Part shown: positions 17,658-26,922 of the stretch, piece after piece | Layout: each line of letters begins with the position of its first letter | How positions within the stretch are numbered: the first letter of the stretch is position 1 | Assembly (NCBI RefSeq): GCF_039521565.1 | Contig: NZ_BAAACP010000002.1 | Span: forward strand, 124,001 to 188,000 | Direction of reading: 5' to 3' | DNA length: 64,000 nucleotides | Source of the DNA: Paraclostridium tenue | Lineage (GTDB): Bacteria > Bacillota > Clostridia > Peptostreptococcales > Peptostreptococcaceae | Program-made: the position numbers and the translations under genes | Notes under the pieces: model-generated | Database searches by the model: none | What the model saw: only the letters and a program-made list of their open reading frames with translations | What the model was told of the DNA's origin: nothing

Positions 17658-19475
17658 CTATATTTTTTGTAATATTTTTCTTAATTCAACTATTTTTATA
17701 GCAATTTCCATAACCTGTACATCTACCTCTTTCGCATTTGAATTATCATTAATTTTATTTGCTTCCAATTCTTTTTGCTTCTTTAATAAATTATCTATAT
17801 CATTTTGAAGCTTGTTTCTTTTCACTTTTTTTATTATTCCTTCTATACTTTTATCATCATTTAAATTTATATTTTCTAATTTTAAAGAATATAAATTAGT
17901 GAGATATTCTTCGGATAAGTTTAAACTTTTCAATTTGTCAATAGTTATTTTATCCAATTCTTCATTTTTAATTATAAATTTTAAAATTTCTTTATTTTCT
18001 TTTAAAATAAAATTATCTTCATCTAACTTAAGGCCTAATAATTTTCTTACTTCTTTACTTTCCAGTAACACTCTTATTAAAGTTTTTTCTATAAGTTCAT
18101 TACCATTATTTATTATTTTAGGTCTTTTATAAGCATTTTCATCTCTTTTTATATTTCTATCATTTTTATATTTTTCATTATACTTAGATTTATAATTCTT
18201 ACCGTAAATTTCCTGTTTTAAAGATTCTACGCTAATTTTACTTTCTGAACTTAAAAAATTTATATAATAGTCTATATCTACAGGACTTTTTAAAGTTTTT
18301 ATTATTTTACTAGACTCTTTAGTGAACTTTAATCTCTCTTCATCTTTTGATATATCATAATTATTTTTACATTTAATAATTTTATACCTTATATAATGAA
18401 TAGCTTCTTTTATAGATCTTTGATATTCACTCAATCCATATTTTCTTATAAATTCATCTGGATCTTTAACATCTTTTAAATCTAATATTTTTACATTTAT
18501 ACCCGAACTAGTTAATATATCTATAGCTCTTAATGTGGCTTTAACACCTGCATCATCTGAGTCATAAGAAATTATAACTGTATCTACATATCTTTTTAAT
18601 AAATTCCCTTGTTCTAAAGTAAGGGCAGTTCCAAGTGTAGCACAGACATTTCTTACTCCATATTGATATAAAGATATTAAATCCATATATCCTTCTACAA
18701 GTATGATAGTTCTATCTGATATATTTTTTCTAGCAAAGTTTAGTCCATATAGATTATACTTTTTATTAAAGGCTAGTGTATCAGGTGAATTTAAATATTT
18801 AGGAAGAGAATCATCAAGAACCCTTCCTCCAAATCCTATAACATTTCCTCTATAGTCAAATATAGGAAAAATTACTCTATTAATAAATCTGTCATAATAT
18901 TTATTTCCATCTTTTTTATATGTAACAAGCCCACATTCAACAAGTGTCTCTTTATCATAACCTTTATCGATTAAATAATCCATAAGATTAGTCCATGCCT
19001 TAGGTGCATATCCTAACCCAAATTTTTTTATTATTTTATCATCGAGACCTCTTTTTCTTAAATATTCATACCCATAATTCTTTTGTTTAATTAGGTTTGA
19101 AAAATAATATCTAGCAGCTTCTGTATTTAAATCTTGAAACTTCTTTATTTTTTCCATCCTGATTTTAGATTGCTCATCCATATTTGTGTTTATTTCAACT
19201 CCACAATCTTTAGCTAGTAACTTGACTGCATCCATAAATTCAAGATTTTCAATTTTCATAATGAAGTTTATTACATCTCCACCTTCACCACATCCAAAAC
19301 ATTTATATATTTGTTTTGAAGTGTTTATGTAAAATGAAGGTGTTTTTTCTCCATGAAACGGGCATAACCCTTTGTAGTTTGCTCCCGATTGCTGTACTTT
19401 AATGTAGTCTGATATCACCTTAACTATATCAGATCTAGACTTTATTTCTTCTATTTTATCTTTTATATCATTCAT
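17658..19475 (-). CDS. dnaG: DNA primase
   Basis: The 605-residue protein has the CHC2 zinc finger (C38, H41, C59, C62 in LCPFHGEKTPSF and YKCFGCGEGGD), the catalytic core with YDRFINRVIFPIFDYRGNVIGFGGR, and the Toprim motifs VEGYMDL and SYDSDDAGVKA. The C-terminal part is a lysine-rich helicase-binding domain. It makes RNA primers at the replication fork. It directly precedes rpoD, 18 bases apart, as in many Firmicutes. Confidence 0.97.
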   Translation of the reverse strand: MNDIKDKIEEIKSRSDIVKVISDYIKVQQSGANYKGLCPFHGEKTPSFYINTSKQIYKCFGCGEGGDVINFIMKIENLEFMDAVKLLAKDCGVEINTNMDEQSKIRMEKIKKFQDLNTEAARYYFSNLIKQKNYGYEYLRKRGLDDKIIKKFGLGYAPKAWTNLMDYLIDKGYDKETLVECGLVTYKKDGNKYYDRFINRVIFPIFDYRGNVIGFGGRVLDDSLPKYLNSPDTLAFNKKYNLYGLNFARKNISDRTIILVEGYMDLISLYQYGVRNVCATLGTALTLEQGNLLKRYVDTVIISYDSDDAGVKATLRAIDILTSSGINVKILDLKDVKDPDEFIRKYGLSEYQRSIKEAIHYIRYKIIKCKNNYDISKDEERLKFTKESSKIIKTLKSPVDIDYYINFLSSESKISVESLKQEIYGKNYKSKYNEKYKNDRNIKRDENAYKRPKIINNGNELIEKTLIRVLLESKEVRKLLGLKLDEDNFILKENKEILKFIIKNEELDKITIDKLKSLNLSEEYLTNLYSLKLENINLNDDKSIEGIIKKVKRNKLQNDIDNLLKKQKELEANKINDNSNAKEVDVQVMEIAIKIVELRKILQKI

Positions 19476-19715
19476 ATTATCACCTTCTGGTGTAATTTTT
19501 TTAACATTACTATTTTACAATATATTAGAAATTTGTCAAATGTTCATTATACATAATTCGACTTTTTTTATCCAATTCCTTCTTTTTTTATAAAAATTTT
19601 TTTAAATTTTAATGTTTTATCAAAGTTTTTCTATATAAAAGTGTTACTTTAATATTTTGTATAATATTTATAATTTCAATACTATATTTTAAAATTATTT
19701 ATTTTCAAAAAATAA

Positions 19716-19734
19716 AAGAGGCAATAAGCCTCTT
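19716..19734 (-). terminator. Terminator of the folate operon
   Basis: A 7-bp stem (AAGAGGC with GCCTCTT) and 5-base loop just after the aroF stop, with A/T-rich sequence beyond. It is short but sits where the nine-gene transcript should end. Confidence 0.6.
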
Positions 19735-19740
19735 AAAGTA

Positions 19741-20517
19741 TTATAATTTTTTTATGCTATTCATCAAATCTTCAAACTCTTCAAAATGAAGTGATTGACC
19801 TCCATCTGATAAAGCTTCACTTGGATTTGGATGAACTTCAACCATTATTCCATCAGCACCTGCTGCAAATGATGCAATAGACATTGGTTTAACTAAATAT
19901 CTTACACCAGTTGCATGACTTGGATCTACTATTACAGGTAAATTAGTTTCTCTTTTTATTATAGGAACTGCAGCTATATCTAAAGTATTTCTCGTATAAT
20001 CATTATAAGTTCTTATTCCTCTTTCACACATTATAATATTACTATTTCCACCTATTGCAATGTACTCAGCAGCGCCTATCCATTCTGTTATAGTAGAGCT
20101 TATACCTCTTTTTAACATTACAGGTTTATCTTGCTTTCCAACCTCACTTAAAAGAGTAAAATTTTGCATATTTCTAGATCCTATTTGTATTATATCTGCA
20201 ACTTCATATACTTTTTCTAAATCTCTAGCATCCATAAGTTCTGTTATAACAGGTAAATTAGTTTCTTTCTTTACAGCTTTTAATATTTCAAGCCCTTCTT
20301 CTTTTAATCCTTGAAATGAATTTGGTGAAGTTCTTGGTTTATATGCTCCACCTCTTAATACATTTGCACCTTTTTGTTTTACAAATTTTGCAGTTTCTAA
20401 AAGTTGATCATAACTTTCTATAGCACAAGGTCCTGCCATTATAATTTTGTCTTTTGGCATTTCTAAATTATTAGCTATTTTTATATTTAAATTCTTATCA
20501 AATAAGTTTTTTTTCAT
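19741..20517 (-). CDS. aroF: 3-deoxy-7-phosphoheptulonate synthase (DAHP synthase, beta type)
   Basis: The 258-residue TIM-barrel enzyme has AGPCAIES, RGGAYKPRTSPNSFQG, QIGSRNMQNF, MLKRGISSTITEW and VDPSHATGVR, diagnostic of the short AroA-beta/KDO8PS family. It joins phosphoenolpyruvate and erythrose 4-phosphate in the first shikimate step. There is no fused chorismate mutase and no N-terminal regulatory domain. It overlaps the end of folK by 20 bases, so it is the last gene of the folate operon and supplies chorismate for pABA made by the first three genes. Confidence 0.93.
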   Translation of the reverse strand: MKKNLFDKNLNIKIANNLEMPKDKIIMAGPCAIESYDQLLETAKFVKQKGANVLRGGAYKPRTSPNSFQGLKEEGLEILKAVKKETNLPVITELMDARDLEKVYEVADIIQIGSRNMQNFTLLSEVGKQDKPVMLKRGISSTITEWIGAAEYIAIGGNSNIIMCERGIRTYNDYTRNTLDIAAVPIIKRETNLPVIVDPSHATGVRYLVKPMSIASFAAGADGIMVEVHPNPSEALSDGGQSLHFEEFEDLMNSIKKL

Positions 20518-21004
20518 TACCTATAAACTCCTTTACTTCTTCTCTTTCCTCAGTCGTCAAAGATTTTAGGTACTCATCTATACTTACATTATCTATTTTT
20601 AACTTATTATTTAAATCTATAAGTGGTATTAATACAAATGCTCTTTCCTTAATTCTTGGATGAGGAATTTCTAGATTTTCTTCTTGTAAAATTATATCAT
20701 TAAAAAATAATATATCAACATCTATAGTTCTTGGTCCCCATCTTATTTTTCTTTCCCTATTTAGTTTTCTTTCTACATCTTGACATACATGTAAAAGGTC
20801 ATTTGGTTCTAAGTTAGTTTCTATTTCTATACACATATTTAAAAAATCTGCTTGTTCAGTATAACCCCAAGCCTTAGTTTCATACACCTTAGACTTTTTA
20901 GATACTTTTATATCACTATGAGAGTTTAATATTTTTAAAGCTTGATTTAGATAGTTTAATCTATCACCTATATTAGTTCCTAGACCTAAATAAGATTTAT
21001 TCAT
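20498..21004 (-). CDS. folK: 6-hydroxymethyl-7,8-dihydropterin pyrophosphokinase
   Basis: The 168-residue protein has the HPPK signatures YLGLGTNIGDRLNYL at the start and RKIRWGPRTIDVDILFF near residue 90. It transfers pyrophosphate from ATP to hydroxymethyl-dihydropterin, giving the substrate of FolP. The start follows AAGGAGAAAGAGAA and overlaps the end of folB by 8 bases. Confidence 0.96.
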   Translation of the reverse strand: MNKSYLGLGTNIGDRLNYLNQALKILNSHSDIKVSKKSKVYETKAWGYTEQADFLNMCIEIETNLEPNDLLHVCQDVERKLNRERKIRWGPRTIDVDILFFNDIILQEENLEIPHPRIKERAFVLIPLIDLNNKLKIDNVSIDEYLKSLTTEEREEVKEFIGNEKKLI

Positions 21005-21362
21005 TTCTCTTTCTCCTTATTTCTACACCGAAATAATCGTATATACCAGGCACTGGAGCTTCAGGTTTTTTCACTCTAACCATAACTTCTTGTATTAAAG
21101 TAAATTTTTCAAAAACTTCTATAGCTATATTTTCAACTAGTGCTTCTAATAGATTAAACCTCTTATTTTCAACTATATCCTTAACTACTTCATAAACTTC
21201 TCCATAACTTACTGATTTATTCATATCATCAGTTATTCCAGCTTCTCTAGTATCTAAGTATAACTCCATATCAATAAAAAACTTTTGACCTAATATACCT
21301 TCTTCTTTAAAAACTCCATGATATCCATAAAACCCCATATTATTTAATAGTATCTTATCCAT
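20997..21362 (-). CDS. folB: Dihydroneopterin aldolase
   Basis: The 121-residue protein matches FolB: DKILLNNMGFYGYHGVFKEE, ILGQKFFIDMELYLDTREAG, SVSYGEVYEVVKDIVE and VRVKKPEAPVPGIYDYFGVEI. It cleaves dihydroneopterin to hydroxymethyl-dihydropterin. I start it at the ATG at 21362, seven bases after the folP stop. A longer frame to 21395 would overlap folP and add a tail foreign to the family. Confidence 0.95.
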   Translation of the reverse strand: MDKILLNNMGFYGYHGVFKEEGILGQKFFIDMELYLDTREAGITDDMNKSVSYGEVYEVVKDIVENKRFNLLEALVENIAIEVFEKFTLIQEVMVRVKKPEAPVPGIYDYFGVEIRRKRNE

Positions 21363-21369
21363 AATAACC

Positions 21370-22161
21370 CTACTTTCTATATATAGCATCTGCAACTTTA
21401 ATAGCTCTTAAATTTTCTAATACATCATGAACTCTTACTATATCTACACCATCTTTTATTCCTATAACCGTAGTAGCTATAGTTCCTTCAACTCTATCTT
21501 TAGGTTCTAAGTTCAGTATATTTCCTATCATAGATTTTCTAGATGTTCCCAAAAGTATAGGATATCCTAATTCTTTTAATTCTCCTAATCTAGACATAAC
21601 CTCTATATTTTGTTCAAATGTTTTTCCAAACCCAATACCTGGATCTAGTATAATTTTTTCGTCATTTATACCAGCATCTTTTGCTATTTTTATGCTTTCT
21701 ATTAAAAATTCTTTTATACATTCCATTATATCCTTATCATAATCAGTTCCATCTTGATTATGCATTATACACACATATGCATTATATTTTGCTATAGTAC
21801 TTGCCATTTTAGGATCTTTTCTAAGACCCCATATATCATTTATCAAATCAGCTCCAAGTTTTAAACTTTCATTTGCAACCTCAGCTTTATAAGTGTCAAT
21901 AGATACTTTTACATCTAAATTTTCCTTTAAAGCTTTTACAACAGGTAAAACTCTTTTTAATTCTTCATCTGCCTCAACTTTCTCATGTCCTGGTCTAGTA
22001 GATTCTCCTCCTAAATCAATTATGTCTGCACCTTCATCTATCATCTTTTTGGCATGATTTAATGCAGCTTCTAAATTAGTGTAACTTCCACCATCAGAAA
22101 AACTATCTGGAGTTACATTTAAAATACCCATTATATGAGTTTTTTTACCATAATCAAACAT
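21370..22161 (-). CDS. folP: Dihydropteroate synthase
   Basis: The 263-residue TIM-barrel enzyme has MGILNVTPDSFSDGGSY, IIDLGGESTRPGHEKV, SIDTYKAEVA, NDIWGLRKDP and LDPGIGFGKTFEQN. It condenses hydroxymethyl-dihydropterin pyrophosphate with pABA and is the sulfonamide target. It lies ten bases after folE within the same operon. Confidence 0.97.
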   Translation of the reverse strand: MFDYGKKTHIMGILNVTPDSFSDGGSYTNLEAALNHAKKMIDEGADIIDLGGESTRPGHEKVEADEELKRVLPVVKALKENLDVKVSIDTYKAEVANESLKLGADLINDIWGLRKDPKMASTIAKYNAYVCIMHNQDGTDYDKDIMECIKEFLIESIKIAKDAGINDEKIILDPGIGFGKTFEQNIEVMSRLGELKELGYPILLGTSRKSMIGNILNLEPKDRVEGTIATTVIGIKDGVDIVRVHDVLENLRAIKVADAIYRK

Positions 22162-22171
22162 TTAATCTCTC

Positions 22172-22744
22172 CTATCTCATATTTATTAAGCTCATAGCCT
22201 CCGCTCTAGCTGCTATGTCTTTTTCAAATATACCTCGTACTGCTGAAGTTATAGTTTTTGATCCCGGTTTTTTAACACCTCTCATAGTCATACACATATG
22301 CTCAGCTTCTAAAACTACAATTACTCCATATGGTTTTAATTCTTTCATTATTATATCTGCCGTCTCTTTAGTTATTCTTTCTTGAAGTTGTGGTCTCTTT
22401 GCCAAATCTTCTATAACTCTAGCAAGTTTAGAAAGACCTGTTAGCCTACCATCCTTTGGTAAGTATGCAATATGTGCTTTTCCAAAAAAAGGAACTATAT
22501 GATGTTCACAACATGAATAAAATGGTATATCTTTAACTAATACTAATTCTTCATGCTCTTCAGATTGAAAAAGTGTTTTTAAATGTTCACTAGGATCTTT
22601 ATGTATCCCTGAAAATATTTCTTCATACATTTTTGCAACCCTACTTGGAGTATCTACCAATCCTTCTCTATTCGGATCTTCTCCTATAGCTTCTAATATA
22701 TCTCTTACAGCATTTTCTATCTTTTTTTTATCTACATTATACAT
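22172..22744 (-). CDS. folE: GTP cyclohydrolase I
   Basis: The 190-residue FolE1 has IPFYSCCEHHIVPFFGKAHIAYLP and LEAEHMCMTMRGVKKPGSKT, holding the zinc ligands (cysteines in SCCEHH and EHMC). It turns GTP into dihydroneopterin triphosphate, the first pterin step. The start is behind GGGGGG. No dihydroneopterin triphosphate pyrophosphatase (FolQ) gene is recognisable nearby. Confidence 0.97.
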   Translation of the reverse strand: MYNVDKKKIENAVRDILEAIGEDPNREGLVDTPSRVAKMYEEIFSGIHKDPSEHLKTLFQSEEHEELVLVKDIPFYSCCEHHIVPFFGKAHIAYLPKDGRLTGLSKLARVIEDLAKRPQLQERITKETADIIMKELKPYGVIVVLEAEHMCMTMRGVKKPGSKTITSAVRGIFEKDIAARAEAMSLINMR

Positions 22745-22791
22745 ATAACCAGCCCCCCTAATTTAATATTTGCATTTTAAAGTTTATACTA

Positions 22792-23457
22792 CTAAAAAAA
22801 TACATATTCATATACTTTTTTAAGATCATTATATTCATAACCTTTGTAAACATCTTTTATCAATCTAAATAAGTTTTTTTCATTTTCACTTAAATATTTA
22901 AATATTTTTTTATCTTTAGGTATCCATTTTCTATTTTTGATAAAGTATCCTCTTATTATATCTTTTAGATATATATTAGTCAAAAATTCATATTCAAAAT
23001 TTTCAAAATCATCTTTATTACGTAACCTAGATATATTGTCATATATAGTGTTTTTTAACACTAACATTTCATCTTTAGATATTTTTTTAGGACCTTCATC
23101 AAACTTAAGTTTTGATAAATGTATAAGTTTATTTGCTATATTTTTTTTATCATATATAATTTTTGCATCTTTCATTTCTTTTACAAAAAAATACTCTTTA
23201 TTTTCTATCATAAGTTTTGCATATTCTATGGAAAATTTATTTATATCAAATTCAATTCCATTTAATATTTTTATATCTCTTATTTGATTTTCCATTTGAT
23301 CTGAAATTATAAATAAATCAATATCTTTTATATTTAAATTTTCATCTTCAAAATTAATATTTTTACTAGATCCTACTAAAAATAAAGCAATAGTATCTTT
23401 ATTACTAATAATAGAATTTAATTGTTCTTTATATGTTTTTGAAAAATTTTTTATCAT
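22792..23457 (-). CDS. Nucleotidyltransferase-like protein inside the folate operon
   Basis: The 221-residue protein has text of the Pol-beta/MNT nucleotidyltransferase fold: IALFLVGSSKNINF, then NIKDIDLFIISD (GS...DxD layout) and GIEFDINKFSIEY, which could give the third acidic residue. The C-terminal half is helical and lysine-rich. The start at 23457 makes an ATGA overlap with the pabC stop and has GGAG nine bases upstream; the ATG at 23472 has no ribosome site. Its place between pabC and folE suggests a link to folate metabolism, but no function is known to me. It could also be an unrelated passenger. Confidence 0.7.
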   Translation of the reverse strand: MIKNFSKTYKEQLNSIISNKDTIALFLVGSSKNINFEDENLNIKDIDLFIISDQMENQIRDIKILNGIEFDINKFSIEYAKLMIENKEYFFVKEMKDAKIIYDKKNIANKLIHLSKLKFDEGPKKISKDEMLVLKNTIYDNISRLRNKDDFENFEYEFLTNIYLKDIIRGYFIKNRKWIPKDKKIFKYLSENEKNLFRLIKDVYKGYEYNDLKKVYEYVFF

Positions 23458-24197
23458 TTTAAGTTTCTCCATAAAATATTAAAAGTGTCATTATAATCAT
23501 CAAACTTTATATTATTTATATGTGTAACTTTCATAGCACCCATTAAACTATTACTTACAAAACAAAAATCAAAATCACTAATATTATTTATTTTTATATC
23601 AGATTCTACCATATTAATTTGTAATTCTTCACACAAGTTCTTAATCCTTCTTTTCATTATACCATTTAATATTGGTAGTTCTTTATCTGGTGTATATATT
23701 TGTCTATTTTTTATAAAAAATATATTGCTCATCGAACATTCTAGTATTTTATTTTCAGTATCTAAAAATATTGCATCATCAAATCCATTTCTTACTGCAT
23801 ATTTTTTTGTATATATATTTTCAAAATAATTCGTTGTTTTATGTTTATATAAAATACTATCTCCACGTTTTATTGGAGATACTGATAATTTAAATCCTTT
23901 TTTATACATGTTTTCATCATATATTATATCTCTTGTCGATATGTTATAACCTTCATCAAATAAAGTTAACCTTAATGCTTTGTTATCTATTTTATTTTCT
24001 TTTATATACTCTAATAATATTATTTTTATATTGTCTTTTTTTTCTTTTATATTTATATTTAAATCTTTTACAGATTTAAATATTCTATCTAAATGCATAT
24101 CTAAATACTTAGGAACACCTTGTTCAATTTTTATAGTTTCAAATAATCCCATACCAAATTTACTTAATTCACTCTCAAAAGATACTTTATTCTTCAT
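23454..24197 (-). CDS. pabC: 4-amino-4-deoxychorismate lyase
   Basis: The 247-residue fold-type-IV PLP protein has FGMGLFETIKIEQGVPKYLDMHLDRI, the PLP-lysine region KHKTTNYFENIY, and LECSMSNIFFIKNRQIYTP. It releases pyruvate from aminodeoxychorismate to give pABA. Branched-chain or D-amino-acid aminotransferases share this fold, but the neighbours pabA and pabB make PabC by far the likeliest. It overlaps pabB by 11 bases. Confidence 0.92.
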   Translation of the reverse strand: MKNKVSFESELSKFGMGLFETIKIEQGVPKYLDMHLDRIFKSVKDLNINIKEKKDNIKIILLEYIKENKIDNKALRLTLFDEGYNISTRDIIYDENMYKKGFKLSVSPIKRGDSILYKHKTTNYFENIYTKKYAVRNGFDDAIFLDTENKILECSMSNIFFIKNRQIYTPDKELPILNGIMKRRIKNLCEELQINMVESDIKINNISDFDFCFVSNSLMGAMKVTHINNIKFDDYNDTFNILWRNLK

Positions 24198-25524
24198 AAT
24201 AACCTCTTAAAGCTTTCATTATTGATTTTGCTTTGTCTAATGTCTCTTGATATTCATCCTCTGGATTTGAATCCCAAGTTATCCCTCCACCTACTTGAAA
24301 ATATATATCTTCATCTTTTTTTATTAAAGTTCTTATAGCTATATTTAAATCCATATCTCCATTAAAGCCTATATAACCTATAGATCCTGTATATACGTTT
24401 CTTTGAGTAGGTTCTAGTTCATCTATTATCTCCATAGCTCTTATTTTAGGGGCTCCTGTTATAGATCCTCCTGGAAAAGTTGCTTTTATCAAATCTATAC
24501 AATCCAAAGAGTCTTTTAACTCTCCTGTAACTGTGGATACTAAATGACTTACATTAGCATATGGTTCTATAACAAATAATTCTGGAACTTTAACAGTTCC
24601 TATTTTTGATACTTTCCCCAAATCATTTCTCTCTAAATCAACTATCATAAGCAACTCAGATTTATCTTTTTCACTATTTCTTAATTCTTCTTGTAATTTA
24701 ATATCTTCTTCTATAGTATTTCCTCTTGGTCTTGTTCCTTTTATTGGTCTTGTTTCTATCTTTTTATCTATACACTTTATGAATCTTTCTGGTGAATTTG
24801 ATAATATTTGATATCCTTCAAAATTTAAAAATGCAGCAAAAGGCGCTTTGCTGACATCTCTTAATCGCTTATACAGGTGAAAACTTGATAAATTTGTTTT
24901 CCCACTAAATCTCTGAGTTAAATTTGCTTGATATATATCTCCCTGTCTTATATATTCTCTTACTTTGTCGACAGATTTTATATATTCTCTTTTTTTAAAG
25001 TTAGATTTTAATTTTATTATATTTGCTTCTTCATTATTATTCTTGCTATAATTTTTAGCACTAAGTATAATTTGTTCTATTTCATTTATAATACTTTTTT
25101 CTTTTTCTTTATCTATATCTGGTGTTGCTATGTAAGTTTTATTTTCTAAATGATCTATTACTATAACAAAATTATAAAACCCAAAATACAAATCATATAC
25201 ATTAGTATCATCTATAGCCGTTCTAGGCAAGTTCTCAATATAATTACCTATATCATAAGATAAATATCCTACAGCTCCCCCTATAAATGGCAAATCTGTT
25301 TTATTTTCAACTTTGTATTTAGATAATTTTTCTTTTAAATCATCTAATGGATTGTTTTTAGTATTTTTCAATTTAATAACATCAAATGGTCTAGAGCTTA
25401 TAAAAGAATATCTACCTAATTTTTTTTCATCCATACCACTATCTAATATAAAACTATTTTCTTCATCCTTAAATAAAGTATATATTTCAAATGCATCTAA
25501 ATTAGTATGTATCTGTTTTAGCAT
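24187..25524 (-). CDS. pabB: Aminodeoxychorismate synthase component I
   Basis: The 445-residue chorismate-binding enzyme has RQGDIYQANLTQRFSG, SPERFIKC, ETRPIKGTRPRG, LLMIVDLERNDLGKV and PGGSITGAPKIRAMEIID. The lysine in PIKGT, instead of the alanine of anthranilate synthase (PIAGT), marks it as PabB rather than TrpE. It aminates chorismate using ammonia from PabA. It overlaps pabA by a few bases and starts behind AAGGAGAAAAATAT. Confidence 0.95.
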   Translation of the reverse strand: MLKQIHTNLDAFEIYTLFKDEENSFILDSGMDEKKLGRYSFISSRPFDVIKLKNTKNNPLDDLKEKLSKYKVENKTDLPFIGGAVGYLSYDIGNYIENLPRTAIDDTNVYDLYFGFYNFVIVIDHLENKTYIATPDIDKEKEKSIINEIEQIILSAKNYSKNNNEEANIIKLKSNFKKREYIKSVDKVREYIRQGDIYQANLTQRFSGKTNLSSFHLYKRLRDVSKAPFAAFLNFEGYQILSNSPERFIKCIDKKIETRPIKGTRPRGNTIEEDIKLQEELRNSEKDKSELLMIVDLERNDLGKVSKIGTVKVPELFVIEPYANVSHLVSTVTGELKDSLDCIDLIKATFPGGSITGAPKIRAMEIIDELEPTQRNVYTGSIGYIGFNGDMDLNIAIRTLIKKDEDIYFQVGGGITWDSNPEDEYQETLDKAKSIMKALRGYYEE

Positions 25525-26111
25525 ATATTTTTCTCCTTATATTCTCTAGATTTATTTATAAAGTTTTTAAGTATATCATGTCCTTGTTCTGATAAAATTG
25601 CTTCTGGGTGGAACTGCACACCTTCTATATTGTAGTTTTTACACTTTATACCCATAATTTCACCATCTATAGTTTTTGACGTGATTTCAATTTCATCAGG
25701 TAAAGTTTTTTCATCTATTATAAGAGAATGGTATCTAGTTACATTTAATGGATTATTTAGATTTTTAAATACTCCTTTATTTGTATGTTTTATTGCATAA
25801 ACTTTACCATGTACTGGTTGCTTTGCTTTTACTATACTTGCACCAAATGCATGTCCTATTATTTGATGTCCTAGGCATATACCAAGTATAGGTTTCTTAC
25901 CTTTAAAATTATTAACAATATCTATACATATTCCTGATTCTTTTGGAGAACATGGACCAGGTGATAAAACAATAATTTCAGGATTAATATTTTCAATTTC
26001 TTCTATAGTTATTTCATCATTTCTTTTTACTAATATTTCTTCTCCTAACTCTCCTAAAAATTGAACTAAATTATAAACAAAAGAATCATAATTATCTATC
26101 ATTAATATCAT
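25518..26111 (-). CDS. pabA: Aminodeoxychorismate synthase component II (glutamine amidotransferase)
   Basis: The 197-residue class I glutamine amidotransferase has the triad C79 (GICLGHQ), H168 and E170 (VQFHPE), plus the oxyanion text LSPGPCSPKESG. It gives ammonia to PabB. In some bacteria the same subunit also serves anthranilate synthase; no trp genes are visible here. It is the first gene of the nine-gene operon and starts behind GAGGGGGTATTTT. Confidence 0.95.
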   Translation of the reverse strand: MILMIDNYDSFVYNLVQFLGELGEEILVKRNDEITIEEIENINPEIIVLSPGPCSPKESGICIDIVNNFKGKKPILGICLGHQIIGHAFGASIVKAKQPVHGKVYAIKHTNKGVFKNLNNPLNVTRYHSLIIDEKTLPDEIEITSKTIDGEIMGIKCKNYNIEGVQFHPEAILSEQGHDILKNFINKSREYKEKNIC

Positions 26112-26328
26112 AAAATACCCCCTCTACATTAATAAATTAAATATTGATTTATTTTTTATAATATTTATTTTACTACAAGTTAATTATATATTTCTTAAGA
26201 AATCAATGTCAATATGTACGTTTTTGATGAAATTATCAACAATATGCTATGTATATTTATCAATATTAAACAAACACTATTATTAAGCACAACATATACT
26301 ACTTTATGTGTTTTTAGGAGGTTATAAT

Positions 26329-26490
26329 ATGAATAAATATATTATAGTAAGGTCTGATACAAAATCTATATCATCTCCAATGTCTAAAAAAGAGGCCTTA
26401 AAAACCCTTAAATATTATGCTAGAGAAGGTATATCTTACTTAATAATATCTGAAAATAAATTTACAAATTATAATGTTTTAAAAAATTAA
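26329..26490 (+). CDS. Small protein of unknown function (53 residues)
   Basis: The frame starts at the ATG at 26329 behind an excellent AGGAGG and reads MNKYIIVRSDTKSISSPMSK, then KEALKTLKYYAREGISYLII. The predicted fold is beta-helix-beta, with a DAxK-like helix and a C-terminal hydrophobic strand; no cysteines or membrane segment. A terminator follows. It is divergent from pabA and may share its regulatory region. The size, ribosome site and terminator support a real gene. I recognise no family. Confidence 0.65.
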   Translation: MNKYIIVRSDTKSISSPMSKKEALKTLKYYAREGISYLIISENKFTNYNVLKN

Positions 26491-26505
26491 ATATATAAAA
26501 AATAA

Positions 26506-26529
26506 AAAAGGAGCTAATTAGCTCCTTTT
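26506..26529. terminator. Bidirectional terminator (12-bp palindrome)
   Basis: AAAAGGAGCTAA at 26506-26517 is an exact inverted repeat of 26518-26529. It serves the small rightward gene and holds the stop codon of the converging leftward gene at 26518. Confidence 0.8.
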
Positions 26530-26838
26530 CATCCATCTATAACCTACATTATAATACTTTTCTTTTTTCCCTTTTTTACTTCTAACATCTATAAGTTCAT
26601 TTATTTTTTCAATATAACTTTCATCATTTGCAAGTCTTATTAAACTAGTTAAATAATATACATTTGTACTTTTTGGTATTTTTTTATTTATGACTAAGTC
26701 TATAGCTTTTTTAGCTGCATCAAAGTGTTTTAGATGTGTATGCCCTTTTTCAAACTCTTTTTTAGTATTATAAGCTATATAACCTTCTTTAACCTGAAAT
26801 ATTATAAACTCATTTCTTTCATATATTTTATTATACAT
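26518..26838 (-). CDS. Conserved-looking small protein, unknown
   Basis: 106 residues, soluble and basic. The first part looks like a short beta sheet (EFIIFQVKEGYIAYNTKKEFEKGHTH), followed by helices (FDAAKKAIDLVINKKIP; STNVYYLTSLIRLANDESYIEKINEL) and a basic aromatic tail YYNVGYRWMKRS. I start at the ATG at 26838, since AAAAGGATG lies at proper distance; the ATG at 26847 touches that site. No family recognised. Confidence 0.65.
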   Translation of the reverse strand: MYNKIYERNEFIIFQVKEGYIAYNTKKEFEKGHTHLKHFDAAKKAIDLVINKKIPKSTNVYYLTSLIRLANDESYIEKINELIDVRSKKGKKEKYYNVGYRWMKRS

Positions 26839-26922
26839 ACACTTCATCCTTTTTAGAAATAGTCTTATTATATAATATTAAATTATGAAAAAAAGTTTAT
26901 ATATTTATTAATAATTTTTATT

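Noticed and set aside
24187..25524. Anthranilate synthase component I (TrpE)
   Set aside because: The PIKGT lysine and the neighbours pabA, pabC and fol genes identify PabB; TrpE would have PIAGT.
26112..26328. Possible T-box or other leader in front of pabA
   Set aside because: No T-box sequence, no terminator/antiterminator pair and no structured GC-containing element is visible; only plain AT-rich promoter DNA.
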